37,058 bases of DNA from Pseudomonadota bacterium (lineage in GTDB: Bacteria; Pseudomonadota; Gammaproteobacteria; Burkholderiales; Thiobacillaceae): positions 1 through 37,058 of the forward strand of contig JAKADY010000031.1 in assembly GCA_021826065.1 (NCBI GenBank). Direction: 5' to 3'. The notes under the pieces were generated by a model. That model made no database searches. It saw only the letters and a program-made list of their open reading frames with translations, and was not told the origin of the DNA. Shown in pieces: positions 1 through 7,434 of this stretch. The translations under genes and the position numbers were made by a program. Within the stretch, counting starts at the first letter, position 1, and each line of letters begins with the position of its first letter.

Positions 1-35
1 AGGTCAAGGTCACCATTGGTGGCTGCGGCGGTTGA
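1..35 (+). CDS. soxY: SoxY, C-terminal end only (partial)
   Basis: Frame 3 reads V-K-V-T-I-G-G-C-G-G and then TGA at 33-35. A C-terminal GGCGG is the hallmark of SoxY, the sulfur carrier subunit of the periplasmic thiosulfate-oxidising Sox system, whose single cysteine carries the substrate as a thioconjugate. The position 28 bases before soxZ matches the usual soxYZ order. Only ten codons are visible and the rest of the gene lies left of the window. Confidence comes from the tail motif plus the neighbour. Confidence 0.85.
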   Translation, partial: VKVTIGGCGG

Positions 36-63
36 AGGGACTAAAGCGAGGAAAGGAAAGAGC

Positions 64-375
64 ATGTCGCAGATTCGGATACGCGCTTCGATGGTGGGTG
101 ACTCCGCCGACATCAAATGCCTGATGAACCACCCGATGGAGACGGGCCTGCGCAAGGACGCCAAGACGGGTCAGCTGGTGCCGGCGCACTTCATCAAGAC
201 GGTGGTCGCCACGGTGGGCAACAAGAAGGTGCTGGATGCGCAGTGGGGCGGTGGCATCAGCCGCAACCCGTATCTCGCCTTCAAGGTCAAGGGTGCCAAG
301 AAGGGCGACAAGGTGGTGGTGAGCTGGGAAGACAACCAGGGCGCCAAGGAGACCGGCGAGGCCACCATCGGCTGA
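64..375 (+). CDS. soxZ: Thiosulfate oxidation carrier protein SoxZ
   Basis: This 103-residue protein begins MSQIRIRAS and has the features of SoxZ: an all-beta, secretion-signal-free subunit that pairs with SoxY to form the SoxYZ carrier. Recognisable segments are the N-terminal RIRAS strand, the HPMETGLRKD motif, a PAHFIK segment and the C-terminal stretch ending GEATIG. An upstream in-frame ATG at 16 would overlap the soxY end. The ATG at 64 is preferred because GAGGAAAGGAAAG lies just before it and because the protein then starts where the family does. SoxZ has no signal peptide and is known to be co-exported with SoxY by the Tat route. A hairpin terminator follows, so this is the end of the sox transcript. 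Confidence 0.95.
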   Translation: MSQIRIRASMVGDSADIKCLMNHPMETGLRKDAKTGQLVPAHFIKTVVATVGNKKVLDAQWGGGISRNPYLAFKVKGAKKGDKVVVSWEDNQGAKETGEATIG

Positions 376-408
376 GTCGCGCCGTTCTGTAACACCTGCA
401 AGGCTGAC

Positions 409-444
409 AAGCCCCTCCCCCGCTGGCGGGCGAGGGGCTTTTCG
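409..444 (+). terminator. Rho-independent terminator after soxZ
   Basis: AAGCCCCTC at 409-417 pairs with GAGGGGCTT at 432-440, with inner pairing CCCGC/GCGGG, followed by a short T run. It ends the sox transcript. Bases 411-438 match 17251-17278 at 25 of 28 positions, so the terminator belongs to a dispersed hairpin repeat family. Confidence 0.85.
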
Positions 445-472
445 TTTCTGGGGGCCGCTGACTTTCGTCATG

Positions 473-492
473 CGCCGGGGCCCGCCCCGGCG
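473..492. other. Perfect GC hairpin in convergent gap
   Basis: CGCCGGGG (473-480), loop CCCG, CCCCGGCG (485-492) form a perfect 8-bp stem just after the stop of the minus-strand gene that ends at 501. There is no T tract on either side, so it is at best a weak terminator or a 3'-end stabiliser. Confidence 0.45.
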
Positions 493-500
493 AAGCGTGA

Positions 501-1868
501 TCAGGCCGCCACTTTCGGCAGTTTGGCCAGCGCCGCCTGGATGGCCTCGGTGGGGTACTCGTAGTCCTCCAGCTCGCCGGCGAAATACTTGTCGTAGGCG
601 GCCATGTCGAAGTGGCCGTGGCCGGACAGGTTAAACAACAGGGTCTTTGCCTCGCCGCTGGCCTTGCAGCGCAGGGCCTCGTCGATGCAGGCGCGCACGG
701 CGTGGCAGCTTTCCGGGGCGGGGATGATGCCCTCGGCGCGGGCGAACATGACGCCGGCCTCGAAGGTGGCGATCTGCGGCACCGCCACCGCCTCGATCAG
801 CTTCTCGTGATAGAGCTGGGAGATGAGCGGCGAGTCGCCGTGGTATCTGAGCCCGCCGGCGTGTATGCCGGGCGGCATGAAGTCGTGGCCCAGGGTGTAC
901 ATCTTCATCAGCGGCGTGTAGCCCGAGGCGTCGCCGTAGTCGTAGGCGTACACCCCCTTGGTCAAGGTCGGGCAGGAGGCCGGTTCCACCGCCACACAGC
1001 GCAGCTTCTCGGCCCGTTTGTCGCCGGCGGCCTTGTCGGCTAGGAAGGGGAAGGAGACACCGGCGAAATTGCAACCGCCGCCGCAGGGGGCGAAGATCAC
1101 GTCGGGGTAGTCGCCCACCTTCTCGAACTGCTTCTTCGCCTCCAGACCGATCACGGTCTGGTGCAGCAGCACGTGGTTCAGCACCGAGCCCAGGGCGTAT
1201 TTGGTGTCCGAGCGGCCCGCCGCCTCCTCCACCGCCTCCGAGATGGCGATGCCCAGGCTGCCGGGGTTGTCGGGGTCGAGCTCGAGCACCTTGCGGCCGG
1301 CCTCGGTCATGTTGGTCGGGCTGGCGAAGACCTCGGCGCCCCATGTCTGCATCATCGAGCGGCGGAAGGGCTTCTGGTAGTAACTGACCTTGACCATGTA
1401 CACGCGCACCGTGAGGCCGAAGAGCTGCCCGGCCAGGGCCAGGCTGGAGCCCCACTGGCCGGCCCCGGTCTCGGTGGTGAGCCGCGAGATGCCGGCTTGC
1501 TTGTTGAAATAGGCCTGGGCCACGGCGGAGTTGGGCTTGTGCGAGCCGGCCGGTGACACCCCCTCGTATTTGAAATAGATCCGTGCCGGCGTGCCCAGGA
1601 CCTTTTCCAGACGGTGCGCCCGCACGAGCGGCGAGGGGCGCCACAGCCGGTAGGCCTCGCGCACCGGCTCCGGGATGGGGATCCAGCGCTCGGTGCTCAT
1701 CTCCTGTTCCAGGATGTTGGCCGGAAAGATGGCCAGCATCTGTTCAGGTCCCACGGGCTTGCCGTCGGGCCCGAGCGGCGGCGCCGGCGGGTTGGGCATG
1801 TCGGCCACCACGTTGTACCAATGGGTGGGGATGTCCTGCTCCTCGAGCAGTATCTTTGTCAGCGGCAT
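501..1868 (-). CDS. TrpB2-type tryptophan synthase beta-like PLP enzyme
   Basis: This 455-residue fold-type II PLP enzyme belongs to the long TrpB2 (tryptophan synthase beta-like) group rather than the classical ~400-residue TrpB. The Schiff-base lysine is K111 in [18 protein letters not shown] at 131-140 is the substrate carboxylate loop, CGGGCN at 262-267 the PLP phosphate loop, and LSGHGHFD near 413-420 the C-terminal motif. The likely reaction is indole plus serine to tryptophan, or a related beta-replacement. No trpA lies nearby, which is usual for TrpB2. The phosphate loop has Cys where TrpB proteins usually have Ser. AAGGAGGAG lies six bases before the ATG. It converges on soxZ. Confidence 0.9.
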   Translation of the reverse strand: MPLTKILLEEQDIPTHWYNVVADMPNPPAPPLGPDGKPVGPEQMLAIFPANILEQEMSTERWIPIPEPVREAYRLWRPSPLVRAHRLEKVLGTPARIYFKYEGVSPAGSHKPNSAVAQAYFNKQAGISRLTTETGAGQWGSSLALAGQLFGLTVRVYMVKVSYYQKPFRRSMMQTWGAEVFASPTNMTEAGRKVLELDPDNPGSLGIAISEAVEEAAGRSDTKYALGSVLNHVLLHQTVIGLEAKKQFEKVGDYPDVIFAPCGGGCNFAGVSFPFLADKAAGDKRAEKLRCVAVEPASCPTLTKGVYAYDYGDASGYTPLMKMYTLGHDFMPPGIHAGGLRYHGDSPLISQLYHEKLIEAVAVPQIATFEAGVMFARAEGIIPAPESCHAVRACIDEALRCKASGEAKTLLFNLSGHGHFDMAAYDKYFAGELEDYEYPTEAIQAALAKLPKVAA

Positions 1869-2257
1869 GGCGCTCCTCCTTGGGCGTGAGACAGGCGCCT
1901 CATCCTAGACCAGCGCTGCCTCGGGCGCAAAGCCTCCGGCCTTCCGTACGACCGCAGTCACTGCGCCACAAGGACATCCCCGTGCACAACATGGAAATTG
2001 TTTGACGATCGTCAAAGCACACCGGGCATCGCCTGGGCATAGTACCAATCAACCATGCCCTCGTTCGGCCTTGCCGTGCCGAGGCGCGACCGTCGTTCTG
2101 GTGAGGCACAGACGCGGCGCTCCGACCGGGCCTGTGGGTGTGGGCGGGACCTGGCGTCCGATCGCTATGCAGGTGGACAGCGGCCGATGTGCCACCGGCG
2201 TGGGTGGGCTCTGGGGGCACCCTTGGTGATCGATCTGTCAACTAAGAGGAGTCAACC
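1869..2257. other. 389-bp divergent intergenic region
   Basis: This is the gap between divergent trpB2 and the nitrite reductase gene. I see no convincing coding sequence; the long minus-strand frame at 1900-2241 has no recognisable protein features. It holds the perfect palindrome at 2001-2016, a candidate -10 CATAGT at 2038-2043 and, just before the reductase ATG, AGAGGAG as ribosome binding site. If transcription starts near 2050 the reductase leader is about 200 nt long. I recognise no known riboswitch in it. Confidence 0.6.
2001..2016. promoter_or_regulatory. Perfect palindrome, candidate FNR/NnrR-family operator
   Basis: TTTGACGATCGTCAAA is a perfect 16-bp palindrome containing TTGAC-N4-GTCAA, the form bound by NO- and O2-responsive Crp/FNR-family regulators such as NnrR, Dnr and FNR. 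Its centre (2008.5) lies 41.5 bp upstream of a transcription start predicted seven bases after the candidate -10 CATAGT (2038-2043). That is the classic activating position. The downstream gene on this strand is the octaheme nitrite reductase. The assignment is inference from motif and spacing; trpB2 is the alternative target in the other direction. Confidence 0.5.
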
Positions 2258-3976
2258 ATGAAAGGCATACACATCGACGGCCTCAGGAGGCTTTCCTGGC
2301 GGTCCGCCCTGGTTGGGTTGATGGCGTGTGTGGCAAGCCTCACGGCCCACGGCGGCGACAAGGTGCAGGGTGCCAAAGAGCCGCCCGTGCAGGAGACGAC
2401 CTGCTATGGCTGCCACACACCCATCCGCGACCTGCACCAGGGCAGCAAGCACGCCGCGGTCAACTGCGTGCAGTGCCACACCGGGGTGGCCGAGCACCTC
2501 ACCGACATCAAGAAGCGGCCTGGCACGCGCACCGACCACCAGGCCTGCGGCACCTGCCACCGCGCCCAGTATGAGAGCTTCTTCACCATGAACTGGGACA
2601 AGAAGGCGCGCGAGGAGAAGGCGCTGTACAAGAGCAAGTCGCCCAACCCCGCATGGGACTTGATCATGATGCCGCACGGCTTCACGCGTGAGCACGCCAT
2701 GCAGCGCTCGCACGCCTTCATGCTGATCGACCACCTGCTGGTCGATCGCGCCTACGGCGGCCGCTTCCAATACAAGGACGGCTGGCGCGGCTTCGCCCTG
2801 CATGGCGACCTGAAGGCCTGGGACGTGCTCAAGGAGGTCTACACCGAGGACGCTCACAAGCCCTTCATGCACGGCTCCGGCGCCTTCGCCAACCCGGTCT
2901 GCCTCAACTGCAAGACCCAGGACCACATCCTCGACTGGGCCTTCATGGGTGATCCGGTGCCCGGGGCCAAGTGGTCGCGCACCTCCAAGGTCTATCAGTT
3001 CGTCAAGGACCTGAACCATCCTTTGAACTGCTTCATGTGCCACGACCCGCACAACACCAAACCGCGCATCGTGCGTGACGCCCTGATCCAGGCCTTCACG
3101 CGGCCGGAGGCGGACACCCTGTGGCACCGCGACCCGAACCGCACCAAGATCACCGTCAAGGACTTCGGGCTGCGCGGCTTCACCCGCAAGGTGGCCTATC
3201 TGGAGAAGCCCGACTCGGTCCTGATGTGCGCCCAGTGCCACGTGGAGTACAACTGCAACCCCGGCATCGACCCGGTCGACGGCAAGCCGATCGGCATGGC
3301 CGACCAGCGCACCAACCACTTCCCGTTCAAGAACGTGTTCGAGAACAACGCGCACTATGACAGCATCCGCTTCCGCGACTTCCGTCATGGCGTGACCGGT
3401 GCGCTGCTGTGGAAGGCCCAGCACCCCGAGTCGGAGACCTTCTATAACTCGAAGCACCACAAGGCGGGGGTGGGTTGTGCCGACTGCCACATGCCCAAGA
3501 TGAAGGACAATGCGGGCAAGGAGTACACCTCGCACTGGCAGACCAATCCCAAGAACTACATCAAGCAGACCTGCCTGACCTGCCACACCTACTGGACCGA
3601 GAAGCAGGCGATCTATGTGATCGAGTCCACGGCCAATATGTTGAAGGGCAAGGCGCGCAAGGCCGAGTTCTGGCTCACCCAGCTCATCAACAAGTTCGTC
3701 GAGGCCAAGGCGGTGGGCGTGGACGAGGCCATCCTCAACCAGGCGCGCGAGAAACACTGGCATGCGCAGACCCACTATGAGTGGTGGACGGCCGAGACCT
3801 CCGCAGGCTTCCACAACATCGACCAGGCCAAGGAGTCGCTCAACACCGGCATGATCCGTTCGATGGAGGGCATCGCCATCCTGGACGATGCGATCAAGGC
3901 GAAGCGCGGCACCGACACCACCTTCAACACCCCGGTGCGTCTGAAGCACTTCATCGGCGTGGAGCCGGTCAAGTAA
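2258..3976 (+). CDS. Octaheme cytochrome c nitrite reductase (TvNiR/ONR type)
   Basis: This 572-residue exported protein has a signal peptide over about residues 1-32. Eight heme-attachment motifs start at C49, C70, C97, C215, C258, C324, C407 and C439. Seven are CxxCH and the fourth is CLNCK (215-219). A lysine-ligated heme is the catalytic heme of NrfA and of octaheme nitrite reductase; hydroxylamine oxidoreductases lack it. Y331-N-C333 matches the Tyr-x-Cys pair that is cross-linked in Thioalkalivibrio TvNiR, and Q388-H389 in AQHPE matches its active-site Gln-His. The family reduces nitrite to ammonium with six electrons, and also hydroxylamine and sulfite, in the periplasm. It heads a unit with a PPIase, a cytochrome c and a superoxide dismutase. 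The start has GAGGAG seven bases upstream. Confidence 0.92.
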   Translation: MKGIHIDGLRRLSWRSALVGLMACVASLTAHGGDKVQGAKEPPVQETTCYGCHTPIRDLHQGSKHAAVNCVQCHTGVAEHLTDIKKRPGTRTDHQACGTCHRAQYESFFTMNWDKKAREEKALYKSKSPNPAWDLIMMPHGFTREHAMQRSHAFMLIDHLLVDRAYGGRFQYKDGWRGFALHGDLKAWDVLKEVYTEDAHKPFMHGSGAFANPVCLNCKTQDHILDWAFMGDPVPGAKWSRTSKVYQFVKDLNHPLNCFMCHDPHNTKPRIVRDALIQAFTRPEADTLWHRDPNRTKITVKDFGLRGFTRKVAYLEKPDSVLMCAQCHVEYNCNPGIDPVDGKPIGMADQRTNHFPFKNVFENNAHYDSIRFRDFRHGVTGALLWKAQHPESETFYNSKHHKAGVGCADCHMPKMKDNAGKEYTSHWQTNPKNYIKQTCLTCHTYWTEKQAIYVIESTANMLKGKARKAEFWLTQLINKFVEAKAVGVDEAILNQAREKHWHAQTHYEWWTAETSAGFHNIDQAKESLNTGMIRSMEGIAILDDAIKAKRGTDTTFNTPVRLKHFIGVEPVK

Positions 3977-3995
3977 GCGGTCAGCGTGTCACAAT

Positions 3996-4022
3996 GGGCG
4001 GGGCCATCCCCGCCCTTTTTTT
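3996..4022 (+). terminator. Strong hairpin terminator after the nitrite reductase
   Basis: GGGCGGGG (3996-4003), loop CCAT, CCCCGCCC (4008-4015) and seven T. It lies only 18 bp before the next gene on the same strand. It may therefore act as a partial terminator that keeps reductase transcript above that of the three downstream genes. Confidence 0.9.
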
Positions 4023-4039
4023 GAGAGCTTTGACGACTT

Positions 4040-4951
4040 ATGTCATACGCGAACGCCTTGCTGCTTGCACGACGACCCACTGTTCTCGCCCTGGCCGCAG
4101 CCATGCTGCTCAGCGCTTGTGGCCCCTCCACTTCCTCCCAGGAGGCTGGCAAGAGCGAGACTGCCCTCGCGAAAGTGGATGGCAAACCGATCTCCGTGGA
4201 TGAGGTGCGGCTCAGCATCGAGATGTTGCCGGATGCACCGCGCATCTCGCTCACCCATGACAAGGAGGCCTTGCGCCGCTATGTCGAGGAATACGCGCAC
4301 AAGGAAATGATTTACCGCGAGGCCCTCAAGCAGGGCATCGACAAGGACCCCGAGGTGCGCCGGCGGGTGGCCGCAGCCGAGAAGACCATCATCACCCAGC
4401 ATATGCTCGACAAGACCCTGGCGGACAAGGTCAAGGTGACGGACGAGGACCTGAAGAAATATTTCGAAGAGCACAAGGACGAATTCACCGCGGAAGACCA
4501 GCTGACGCTGGCCCACATCCAGTTCGACAGCCTCAAGGCGGCGCAGGAAGCCGCGGCCCGGCTGGCGCGCGGCGAGGACTTCGCCAAACTGGCCCAGGCG
4601 CTCTCCACCGACCCGATGAGCAAGGAGAAGGGCGGCCTCCTGGGTACGGTGGAACGGAGCAAGGCCCCGCCGGAGTTCATCGACACCCTGGCCAAGATGA
4701 AAAAGGGCGAGGTCAGCGCCCCCATCAAGACGCAGCACGGCTATCACCTGGTCAAGCTGCTCGATGTCCATCCCGGCAAGCTCGTCGCCTTCGAGGGCGT
4801 GCGCGAACCGTTGCGCCGGTTCCTGGCCCAGGAGAAACAGCATCAGGCCCTGGAGGCCTACATCGCCGGCCTGAAGAAGGACTACAAGGTGGAGTTAAAC
4901 GCGGCCGAGATCGACCGCTTCGTGCAGGCAACGGTGACCCCGAAGAAATGA
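4040..4951 (+). CDS. PpiC-type peptidyl-prolyl isomerase, lipoprotein
   Basis: This 303-residue parvulin-family foldase has a lipoprotein signal with lipobox LLSAC (lipidated Cys27), so it is membrane-anchored and faces the periplasm. A helical N-terminal region (about 42-140) is followed by one rotamase domain (about 152-245, including HIQF and GYHLVKLL) and a C-terminal helix. The plan resembles EpsD/PrsA-like single-domain foldases, and it is distinct from the two-domain SurA encoded at 18395-19699. It lies between a multiheme reductase and a cytochrome c and overlaps the latter by ATGA. A dedicated role in folding these exported hemoproteins is likely, but it is an inference from context. 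Confidence 0.85.
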   Translation: MSYANALLLARRPTVLALAAAMLLSACGPSTSSQEAGKSETALAKVDGKPISVDEVRLSIEMLPDAPRISLTHDKEALRRYVEEYAHKEMIYREALKQGIDKDPEVRRRVAAAEKTIITQHMLDKTLADKVKVTDEDLKKYFEEHKDEFTAEDQLTLAHIQFDSLKAAQEAAARLARGEDFAKLAQALSTDPMSKEKGGLLGTVERSKAPPEFIDTLAKMKKGEVSAPIKTQHGYHLVKLLDVHPGKLVAFEGVREPLRRFLAQEKQHQALEAYIAGLKKDYKVELNAAEIDRFVQATVTPKK

Positions 4952-5289
4952 GACAGTCCCTCCACCCGCACCTGATCCTGGCTTTGTGCGTCGGTCTGCT
5001 GCCCGGCGCCGCCCAGGCCAGCCTGGAGCTGGCCGATAAGGCCGGCTGCACCTCCTGCCATGTCGTCGATCAGCGCAAGATGGGTCCCCCCTTCCGCGAG
5101 GTCGCCAAAAAATACCAGGACGACCCCCAAGCCTTCGCCCAACTGCGCGAGAAGGTGCGACAAGGCGGGCGCGGGGTCTGGGGCCGTGCGCCGATGCCGC
5201 CCTACGGCCCCGACAAGATCAGCGATGCCGACCTCGATGCGCTCCTGCGCTGGGTCCTGGATCTGAGCAAGAGCTCTGCGGCCCAGTGA
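4948..5289 (+). CDS. Small periplasmic class I cytochrome c
   Basis: This 113-residue protein has a signal peptide (about 1-24, cleavage after AQA), one heme site CTSCH at 34-38 and a probable axial methionine M83 in APMPPYGP. The length and layout fit a mono-heme c551/c552-like electron carrier. Its ATG overlaps the PPIase stop (ATGA), so the two are translationally coupled. The position two genes after the octaheme nitrite reductase suggests it delivers electrons to that enzyme. This is inference, since many such cytochromes serve other partners. Confidence 0.85.
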   Translation: MRQSLHPHLILALCVGLLPGAAQASLELADKAGCTSCHVVDQRKMGPPFREVAKKYQDDPQAFAQLREKVRQGGRGVWGRAPMPPYGPDKISDADLDALLRWVLDLSKSSAAQ

Positions 5290-5323
5290 AGCCGATATAT
5301 CCCACCCTGGAGGAGACACGCCC

Positions 5324-6034
5324 ATGACGAAGTCCTGGTTTTGCCTGAGTCACAACGTCGCTCGCATCGCTTTGCTCGCTGGCCTGACGGCGGCCGGCAC
5401 GGCCTGGGCGCAGTTCACCCAGTCGCCGCTGCCCTATGCCTACACGGCCCTGGAGCCGCAGATCGACGCCATGACCATGGAGCTGCACTACACGCGCCAT
5501 CACAAATCGGCGGTGGATGGGCTCAATGCCCAGATCAAGAACTATCCGGAGCTGGCCAACATGACCATCGAACAGGTCCTGTGCCAGGTCTCCAAGTACA
5601 ACACCGCCGTGCGCAACAACGGCGGCAATCACTACAACCACGAGATCTTTTGGAAGGTCATGGCCCCGGCGGGCCAGGGCGGCAAGCCCAGCGAGGTCCT
5701 GGCCGCCGCCATCGACAAGGCCTTCGGCTCCATGGAGGAGATGCGCAAGCTGTTCAGCGCCGCCGCCGCCGGCCGCTTCGGCTCGGGCTGGGCCTGGCTG
5801 GTGGTCACCCCGGACAAGAAGCTCGCCATCACCTCCACCCCCAACCAGGACAACCCGCTCATGGACCTCCCCGAGATCGCGGTGAAGGGCACCCCCATCC
5901 TCGGTCTGGACGTCTGGGAGCACGCCTACTACCTGAGCTATCAGAACCGGCGCGGCGACTACATCAAGCACTGGTGGGACGTGGTGAACTGGAACGAGGT
6001 CAATCGCCGCTACGAGGAGGCGATGCGCCAATAG
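5324..6034 (+). CDS. Exported Mn-type (or cambialistic) superoxide dismutase
   Basis: This 236-residue iron/manganese SOD has an N-terminal signal peptide (cleavage near AWA-QF, residue 29), unlike the usual cytoplasmic SodA/SodB. The metal ligands are H55 in ELHYTRHH, H106 in NHYNHEIFW, and D196 and H200 in DVWEHAYY. The outer-sphere glutamine is Q175 in the NQD motif of the C-terminal domain, and glycine (GGN) stands at the N-domain position. That is the manganese-type pattern, so Mn or either-metal use is predicted. It lies 34 bases after the cytochrome c gene with a GGAGGAG site. Periplasmic superoxide removal alongside the nitrite reductase unit is inferred. Confidence 0.9.
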   Translation: MTKSWFCLSHNVARIALLAGLTAAGTAWAQFTQSPLPYAYTALEPQIDAMTMELHYTRHHKSAVDGLNAQIKNYPELANMTIEQVLCQVSKYNTAVRNNGGNHYNHEIFWKVMAPAGQGGKPSEVLAAAIDKAFGSMEEMRKLFSAAAAGRFGSGWAWLVVTPDKKLAITSTPNQDNPLMDLPEIAVKGTPILGLDVWEHAYYLSYQNRRGDYIKHWWDVVNWNEVNRRYEEAMRQ

Positions 6035-6205
6035 CCCGGTCTGGGCCGGCTTTGGTCCTGAACCTGGCCACGCATCGAACCAGGCGCCACGGTCCGGACC
6101 GTTGCACGGACACTGAGCGCCAGTTGCCATGCCCAGATGAGCGGCCGTCCGCCGTGGCCGCTGTCTCGGGCATAATGCAATCTCTTCCATGCAACGGATC
6201 GCCGC

Positions 6206-7042
6206 ATGCGCGTGGTCGTCATCACCGGGCTGTCCGGCTCGGGCAAGAGCATCGCCTTGAACCTCCTGGAGGACGCGGGGCTCTATTGCATCGACAACCT
6301 GCCCGCCGCGCTGCTGGAGGACACGCTGCTCTATCTCGAGCAGTCGGGCTACCGCGACGTGGCGGTGAGCGTGGACGCGCGCAGCGAAAAAGGCCTGGCC
6401 GGGCTACCGGAACAGCTGCAGCGGCTGCGCAACCGCTATGACCTGCGCGTGATCTTCCTGGAGGCGAAGGAGGAGACCCTGGTGCGGCGCTACTCCGAGA
6501 CCCGGCGCCGCCACCCCTTGAGCACGGGCGAGTTGTCGCTGCCGGAGGCCATCCGCGCCGAGCGCGAGCTGTTGAGCGGCCTCTCCGCGCTGGGGCACCG
6601 CATGGACACCAGCGAAACCTCGGCCAACGCCCTGCGTGCCTGGCTGCGCGAGTTCCTGGGGCTCAGTAACGCGCGGTTCACCTTGGTGTTCGAGTCTTTC
6701 GGTTTCAAGCACGGTATCCCCCTCGATGCCGACCTGGTCTTCGACGTGCGCTGTCTGCCCAACCCGCATTATGACCCCATCCTGCGCCCGCTCACCGGGG
6801 CGGACCCGGCGGTGATCGCCTTCCTCCAGGCCGAACCCATGGTCATGCAAATGCTGGAGGACATCCGTACCTATGTGGAGAAATGGTTGCCGGCCTACAT
6901 CCAGGACAACCGCAGCTATTTCACCGTCGCCCTGGGCTGCACCGGCGGCAAGCATCGCTCCGTGTACTTCGCCGAGGCCCTGGCCGGCTATTTCGGGCAG
7001 CACCAGCAGGTGCTGATCCGCCATCGGGAGTTGAGCAGTTGA
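6206..7042 (+). CDS. rapZ: RNase adapter protein RapZ
   Basis: This 278-residue protein has Walker A GLSGSGKS at residues 8-15 and the conserved C-terminal domain with [11 protein letters not shown] near residue 244. RapZ binds the small RNA GlmZ and RNase E in enterobacteria and so controls GlmS; in other lineages it is a nucleotide-binding protein with less settled roles. It usually sits near rpoN, hpf, ptsN or hprK, none of which is here. Its downstream partners instead form a tight chain through ubiX. A CATAAT at 6171-6176 may be the -10 of its promoter. The Shine-Dalgarno is weak. Confidence 0.93.
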   Translation: MRVVVITGLSGSGKSIALNLLEDAGLYCIDNLPAALLEDTLLYLEQSGYRDVAVSVDARSEKGLAGLPEQLQRLRNRYDLRVIFLEAKEETLVRRYSETRRRHPLSTGELSLPEAIRAERELLSGLSALGHRMDTSETSANALRAWLREFLGLSNARFTLVFESFGFKHGIPLDADLVFDVRCLPNPHYDPILRPLTGADPAVIAFLQAEPMVMQMLEDIRTYVEKWLPAYIQDNRSYFTVALGCTGGKHRSVYFAEALAGYFGQHQQVLIRHRELSS

Positions 7043-7434
7043 ACATATTCAGCAGCGGCCTGCTGCCCACGTGGGATGGGGTTTCACGCCTGCTGCGACC
7101 GGGCGACATCCTGGTGCTGGGGCTCAGCCTGGTCGCCTTGGTCCTCGCCTGGCGCGCCGCCGGCACCGACGGAGACGGCGTCGTCGTCAAACAGGGGGGG
7201 CAGGTCTACGCCCAGGCCAGCCTCCGGCTCAACCGCGTGATCGAGGTGCCGGGGCCGCTGGGGACGACCCGGGTCGAGATCCGCGATGGCCGGGTCAGGG
7301 TCCTGAGCGACCCCGGGCCACGTCAGCTTTGCGTGCGTCAGGGCTGGCTCGATCCGGGCGAGAGCGCCTTGTGTCTGCCGAATCGGGTCTCCGTACACCG
7401 GGGGGTGGTAGCCTATGACAGCCTCAACTACTGA
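7039..7434 (+). CDS. NusG domain II-containing membrane-anchored protein
   Basis: With a TTG start overlapping the rapZ stop (TTGA), the protein has 131 residues: a single transmembrane segment (about 22-40) followed by an extracytoplasmic domain. That domain contains the strands [26 protein letters not shown] and a C-terminal CLPNRVSV. This matches the NusG_II family, small anchored proteins usually encoded beside a Gx/heptaprenyl-diphosphate-synthase-component-I protein, as here. It overlaps the next gene by 20 bases. GGGAG at 7026-7030 supports the TTG start, and no in-frame ATG serves better. The molecular function is not established. Confidence 0.75.
   Translation: MNIFSSGLLPTWDGVSRLLRPGDILVLGLSLVALVLAWRAAGTDGDGVVVKQGGQVYAQASLRLNRVIEVPGPLGTTRVEIRDGRVRVLSDPGPRQLCVRQGWLDPGESALCLPNRVSVHRGVVAYDSLNY

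Noticed and set aside
1900-2241. Minus-strand open frame in the intergenic region before the nitrite reductase
   Set aside because: Arg/Pro/Thr-rich, no domain, no ribosome binding site, and it covers the palindrome and promoter.
2252-3949. Long minus-strand open frame (565 codons) opposite the octaheme reductase
   Set aside because: It is the shadow of a high-GC gene: low complexity (Val, Gly, Leu, His), no signal or domain, and its opposite strand has eight heme motifs.
2258-3976. Hydroxylamine oxidoreductase as the function of the octaheme protein
   Set aside because: HAO has all CxxCH and a P460 heme; here one motif is CxxCK and the Tyr-x-Cys pair fits octaheme nitrite reductase.
6089-6102. 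14-bp palindrome ACGGTCCGGACCGT between the SOD gene and rapZ
   Set aside because: GC-rich, no T run, and no matching copy or known operator form; kept only as a note.
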